This document shows, one piece after another, positions 61,032 through 64,000 of a stretch of DNA of 64,000 bases (the stretch's first letter is position 1; each line of letters starts with the position of its first letter). Made by a program: the position numbers and the translations under genes. The stretch spans positions 62,001 to 126,000 of the forward strand of contig NZ_JACMSF010000012.1 in the NCBI RefSeq assembly GCF_014257025.1, in the 5' to 3' direction. Below the pieces are notes generated by a model that ran no database searches, had not been told where the DNA came from, and saw nothing but the letters and a program-made list of their open reading frames with translations. The DNA is from Streptomyces cupreus (lineage in GTDB: Bacteria > Actinomycetota > Actinomycetes > Streptomycetales > Streptomycetaceae).

Positions 61032-62191
61032 GGGGCCACCTCCCGCACCACCGCGTCCGCACGCACAGTGTCGAACGCGTCCCGCAGCACGCCCCGCTCG
61101 TCCTCGTCCGGCCCGGCGCCACGCACATGGGCGACGAAGTCCTCGGCGATCTGCTGGTCACTGCGCCCGGCCAGCCGACGGGCGTAGGACACGTCCGGAT
61201 CGTCGGGAGCCCGGTCGGGGTCGAAGACCAGACTCAGGGTGTGCGGGAAGCGCTCGGTGAGCCGGGCCATGGGGTCGGACGGGCGGACCGCGTCGGTCAG
61301 CGTGGCCTCGACCCAGGCGTCCTCGTGCCGGACGAGAGCGGGATCGGCGAGAAGTTCCTCCAGCGCCCCCCGGATCCGGGCGAGCGCGCGCGGGGCGAGG
61401 CAGTCGATCCGCTCGGCGGTCACGGCACCGTCGGCGTCCAGGTCGACCAGCCACATGCTCTTGCTGTGGTCGGCCTCCGAGAAGGAGTACGCCAGCGGGG
61501 AGCCGGAGTAGCGCACGCGCTCGGTGATGGTCTGGCAGCCGTGCAGATGCCCGAGCGCCGTGTAGTCGACGCCGTCGAAGACGCCGGCCGGCACCGCGGC
61601 CACCCCGCCGACGGTGATGTCCCGCTCGCTGTCGCTGGCCTCGCCGCCGGTGACGAAGGCGTGCGCCAGGACGACGGAACGCGTGCCACGCGCGCGTGCG
61701 GCGAGATCGGCGCGGACCCGGTCCATCGCGGCGACCAGCACCGCCTCGTGCCCCGGCTTGTCCACCCTGAACTCGTCCTTCACCAGGGCGGGTTCGAGAT
61801 ACGGCAGCCCGTAGAAGGCCACATCGCCATGCGCGTCGGTCAGCACCACCGGCGTCCCGCACGCCGACGGCTCGGTGCGCAGATGGATGCCCGCGCGGTC
61901 GATCAGCCCGGCGCCGACCCCGAGCCGACGGGCCGAGTCGTGGTTGCCGGAGATCATCATGGTGGGCACACCGAGGTCGGCGAGGCGGTGCAGGGCGTCG
62001 TCGAACAACTCCACGGCGGCGAGCGGCGGCACCGCGCGGTCGTACACGTCTCCCGACACGACCACCGCGTCCACCTCGCGCTCGCGCACGGTGGTGACGA
62101 GGTGGCCGATGAACTCGGCCTGGGCGCCGAGCATGTTCACACGGTGGAACGCCCGGCCCAGATGCCAGTCGGAAGTGTGCAGGAGCCTCAT
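61028..62191 (-). CDS. sbcD: Nuclease SbcCD exonuclease subunit
   Basis: 387 residues. Mre11-like metallophosphatase: HTSDWHLGR (5-13), SGDVYDRAVPP, ISGNHDSARRLG, HAFVTGGEASD, and ALGHLHGCQT hold the Mn ligands. Upstream of and coupled to sbcC. Confidence 0.95.
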   Translation of the reverse strand: MRLLHTSDWHLGRAFHRVNMLGAQAEFIGHLVTTVREREVDAVVVSGDVYDRAVPPLAAVELFDDALHRLADLGVPTMMISGNHDSARRLGVGAGLIDRAGIHLRTEPSACGTPVVLTDAHGDVAFYGLPYLEPALVKDEFRVDKPGHEAVLVAAMDRVRADLAARARGTRSVVLAHAFVTGGEASDSERDITVGGVAAVPAGVFDGVDYTALGHLHGCQTITERVRYSGSPLAYSFSEADHSKSMWLVDLDADGAVTAERIDCLAPRALARIRGALEELLADPALVRHEDAWVEATLTDAVRPSDPMARLTERFPHTLSLVFDPDRAPDDPDVSYARRLAGRSDQQIAEDFVAHVRGAGPDEDERGVLRDAFDTVRADAVVREVAP

Positions 62192-62290
62192 GATCCCCGA
62201 AGACTAACGGCCGGGTCTGACATCACGGGCGGTTACTCCCGTATCGGCCCGTCATGACCGCACCGGGGAGCGTCCGTTACGCCCGTTGCG

Positions 62291-62917
62291 TCACGCGTCG
62301 CCGTATGCCTCCCCACCCAGTTCGAACCCGGCGGTCCCGGCCGTGACGTCGGCCAGCCATGCGCGGAAGGCGTCCACGTCGGCGTCCGGCAGGCCGATCT
62401 CGATGGTGACGGCCTCGCCGTAAAGCACGTCCCGGACCTCGCGGCCGGTGGCGCGCAGATCGTTCTGGATCTTGCCGGCGCGCTGGTGGTCGACGGTCAC
62501 GGTGGCGAGGCGGAAGCGGCGGCGGGTGATCGTGCCCAGGCTGTCCAGGGCCTCGCCGACGGCGCCGCCGTAGGCCCTGATGAGGCCGCCCGCGCCGAGC
62601 TTGACGCCGCCGTAGTAGCGGGTGACGACGGCGACGACGTACCGCATGTCGCGGCGCAGCAGCATCTGGAGCATGGGGACGCCGGCGGTGCCGCCCGGTT
62701 CACCGTCGTCGCTCGCCTTCTGGACCGAGGCGTCGGCGCCGATGACGTAGGCGTAGCAGTTGTGGGTGGCGTCGGCGTGCTCCTTGCGGACGGCCGCGAC
62801 GAAGTCCTGGGCCTCCTGTTCGGTGGCCGCCGGGGCGAGGGCGCACAGGAAGCGGGAGCGGTTGACCTCGGTCTCGTGCACGCCCGCGTGGGCCACTGTG
62901 CGGTACTCGTCCTGCAT
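62291..62917 (-). CDS. YigZ/IMPACT family protein
   Basis: 208 residues. IMPACT domain with VNRSRFLCALAPA, THNCYAYVIG, SDDGEPGGTAGVPML and RYYGGVKLGAGGLIRAY. YigZ-type proteins; exact role unsettled. Confidence 0.92.
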   Translation of the reverse strand: MQDEYRTVAHAGVHETEVNRSRFLCALAPAATEQEAQDFVAAVRKEHADATHNCYAYVIGADASVQKASDDGEPGGTAGVPMLQMLLRRDMRYVVAVVTRYYGGVKLGAGGLIRAYGGAVGEALDSLGTITRRRFRLATVTVDHQRAGKIQNDLRATGREVRDVLYGEAVTIEIGLPDADVDAFRAWLADVTAGTAGFELGGEAYGDA

Positions 62918-62942
62918 CCGGCCACCCTATGTCAGGCGCCCG

Positions 62943-63485
62943 TCAGCGTTTCTTCCCCCGGGGCACGGTGAACCAGGTCAGCAGCGCGGTGCCGGGGGCG
63001 AGGGCGTTCCAGTCGGTGCCGCGCCAGGCAAGGACCGCGATGGCCGAGGTGGGGAACTTCACCCGGACCTGCTCCAGGGCATCGTCCAGGCTGTCCCCGG
63101 CCAGCTCGGCCACCAGGTCCTCAAGGCCGGGGTTGTGCCCGATCAGCAGCAGCGTCTCCACTTCGGCGGGCGTCTCGTGCACGGCGGCGAGGAGCTCCGG
63201 GACGTCGGCCGCGTACAGCTGTGGGTCGTAGCGGACCGGCGGTGGGGTGCCCCACTCGGCGGAGGCCAGTTCCCAGGTCTGGCGGGCGCGTACGGCGGTG
63301 GAGCACAGGGCGAGGTCGGGCAGCAGGTCGGCCGCGGCGAGAGCGTGGCCCGCCGCGGGTGCGTCCCGGCGGCCGCGCGGGGCGAGGGGGCGGCGGTGGT
63401 CGGGGACGCCTTCGGGCCAGGCCGACTTGGCGTGCCGCAGCACGACCAGTCGGCGCAGCGGGCCGGTCCCGGCGCGCGCGATCAT
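62943..63485 (-). CDS. SixA-like histidine phosphatase
   Basis: 180 residues. Histidine phosphatase fold: RHAKSAW near residue 17, second catalytic His in IGHNPGLEDL, basic ALCSTAVRARQT segment. SixA-type enzymes dephosphorylate phosphohistidine. Overlaps the next gene by 4 bp. Confidence 0.9.
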   Translation of the reverse strand: MIARAGTGPLRRLVVLRHAKSAWPEGVPDHRRPLAPRGRRDAPAAGHALAAADLLPDLALCSTAVRARQTWELASAEWGTPPPVRYDPQLYAADVPELLAAVHETPAEVETLLLIGHNPGLEDLVAELAGDSLDDALEQVRVKFPTSAIAVLAWRGTDWNALAPGTALLTWFTVPRGKKR

Positions 63486-64000
63486 GCGGGGGCTCCCAGG
63501 TCGCGGGTGAGGTCGAGCCCGAGCAGCCGGTCGGCGTAGGCGTAGGTCTCGAAGCGGGCGCCGTCCGGCAGGTCCGGGTCGCTCTCGACCCTGGCCAGCA
63601 GCCGCAGTACGCCGGGCACGTCCAGGTCGTCCTCCCAGGCGCCGCGCATTTCCGTGCGCACCTCGTCGGGGATGGGCCGCGAGGGGTGCCGGGCCCAGGC
63701 GGCGACCGCGTGCCGCCAGCGGACGAGGGTGTCGTGGGCCTCGGTCAGGGCGTCCGTGTCGAGCCGTACGGGCTGGTCCCTGCGCGGGGTGAGCAGGGCG
63801 AGGCGCAGGGCGACGGGGTCGGCGCCGGCGAGCGGCGCGGGCGACGCGGCGTGGACGGGCGCGACCGTGACGCGGACGCCGTCCGGGGTCGCGCCGCCCT
63901 CCTCCACGACATGGATGACCTGTTTCTCCCCGAGCCCCCGGCCGACCTCACGGCTGTCCTCCAGGGGCCGGATCCCGAGGGCGGCGGCGCCCGCCCGCAG
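63482..64000 (-). CDS. CysRS-related protein, C-terminal part (N-terminus off window)
   Basis: The frame stays open to the window edge, so the gene begins beyond 64000. About 172 residues seen. The segment DPVALRLALLTPRR and the helical end (EAHDTLVRWRHAVAAWAR, DLDVPGVLRLLARVESD) resemble the DALR/anticodon end of CysRS or MshC-type enzymes, but the KMSKS loop is not recognisable. Function uncertain; coupled to the SixA-like gene. Confidence 0.55.
   Translation of the reverse strand: MRAGAAALGIRPLEDSREVGRGLGEKQVIHVVEEGGATPDGVRVTVAPVHAASPAPLAGADPVALRLALLTPRRDQPVRLDTDALTEAHDTLVRWRHAVAAWARHPSRPIPDEVRTEMRGAWEDDLDVPGVLRLLARVESDPDLPDGARFETYAYADRLLGLDLTRDLGAPA

Noticed and set aside
58041..61187. 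Long plus-strand open frame (about 1048 codons) opposite sbcC
   Set aside because: Complement of sbcC, composition rich in Gly/Val/Arg, no start site or domain; GC artefact.
1..64000. CRISPR array, rRNA/tRNA genes or a polyketide/NRPS cluster
   Set aside because: No regularly spaced repeats, no tRNA/rRNA signatures and no megasynthase domains were seen anywhere in the window.

Overview
The window is a stretch of high-GC actinomycete chromosome, almost certainly from a Streptomyces. Evidence: about 70% GC or more with G/C-rich third codon positions, many GTG starts, frequent 4-8 bp gene overlaps, near absence of TTA codons, a triad of ATPase, XRE (DUF5753) and DUF397 genes, SpoIIE-type phosphatases and many one-component regulators. 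From memory, the urease and biotin neighbourhoods resemble the region around SCO1230-SCO1284 of S. coelicolor; this was not checked. I see no rRNA, tRNA, CRISPR array, prophage or large biosynthetic cluster.

Layout. 1-1787: methylarginine hydrolase (5' end off the window) coupled to ornithine aminotransferase. 1899-5645: two PAS/SpoIIE-phosphatase signalling proteins. 5813-6538: plsC-type acyltransferase. 6564-11109 (minus): urease operon ureABCFGD, without ureE. 11220-12951: TetR repressor and the divergent membrane protein it probably controls. 12948-14293: orphan Phd/YefM antitoxin, a ClpP homologue without its catalytic Ser and His, and a small coupled protein. 14294-15312: a ydaO-type c-di-AMP riboswitch leader and a secreted NlpC/P60 hydrolase. 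15491-17265: ATPase / XRE / DUF397 regulatory triad. 17347-21761: biotin genes bioF divergent from bioB-bioA-bioD. 21766-25947: a LuxR-family regulator split by a 2010-bp IS1182-like element with a 3-bp target duplication. 26064-28117: secreted lipase, methyltransferase and a Fic-like/RHH toxin-antitoxin pair. 28249-31633: ABC exporter. 31691-35503: GNAT, two CNNM/CorC-like membrane proteins, SGNH hydrolase. 35577-37961: leaderless purB, a mug-type glycosylase with an apparent CTG start, and a hypothetical gene. 37988-38788: two 5'-truncated genes meeting head to head, which looks like a deletion scar. 38923-45318: ROK and GntR regulators, an ECF41-like sigma factor, an alpha/beta hydrolase, and an EamA transporter with a divergent MocR regulator. 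45440-51183: PhoD-like phosphodiesterase, then the SWIM/DUF6493 pair. 51368-54561: ACT-GNAT acetyltransferase, trans-sulfuration PLP enzyme and its divergent Lrp regulator. 54594-64000: DUF885 peptidase, Imm21 protein, rhodanese with divergent Lrp, sbcCD, YigZ, SixA-like phosphatase and a truncated CysRS-related gene.

How the parts work together. Most of the window is housekeeping and accessory metabolism: arginine/ornithine and urea nitrogen, biotin, purine, sulfur amino acids and DNA repair. Regulators usually sit divergent to their probable targets, and several promoter regions contain well-formed inverted repeats. The most unusual items are the catalytically dead ClpP, the c-di-AMP riboswitch, the fully reconstructable IS insertion, the head-to-head deletion scar, the ACT-GNAT protein with two membrane segments, the SWIM/DUF6493 pair of unknown function and a Lrp palindrome centred on a leaderless start codon.
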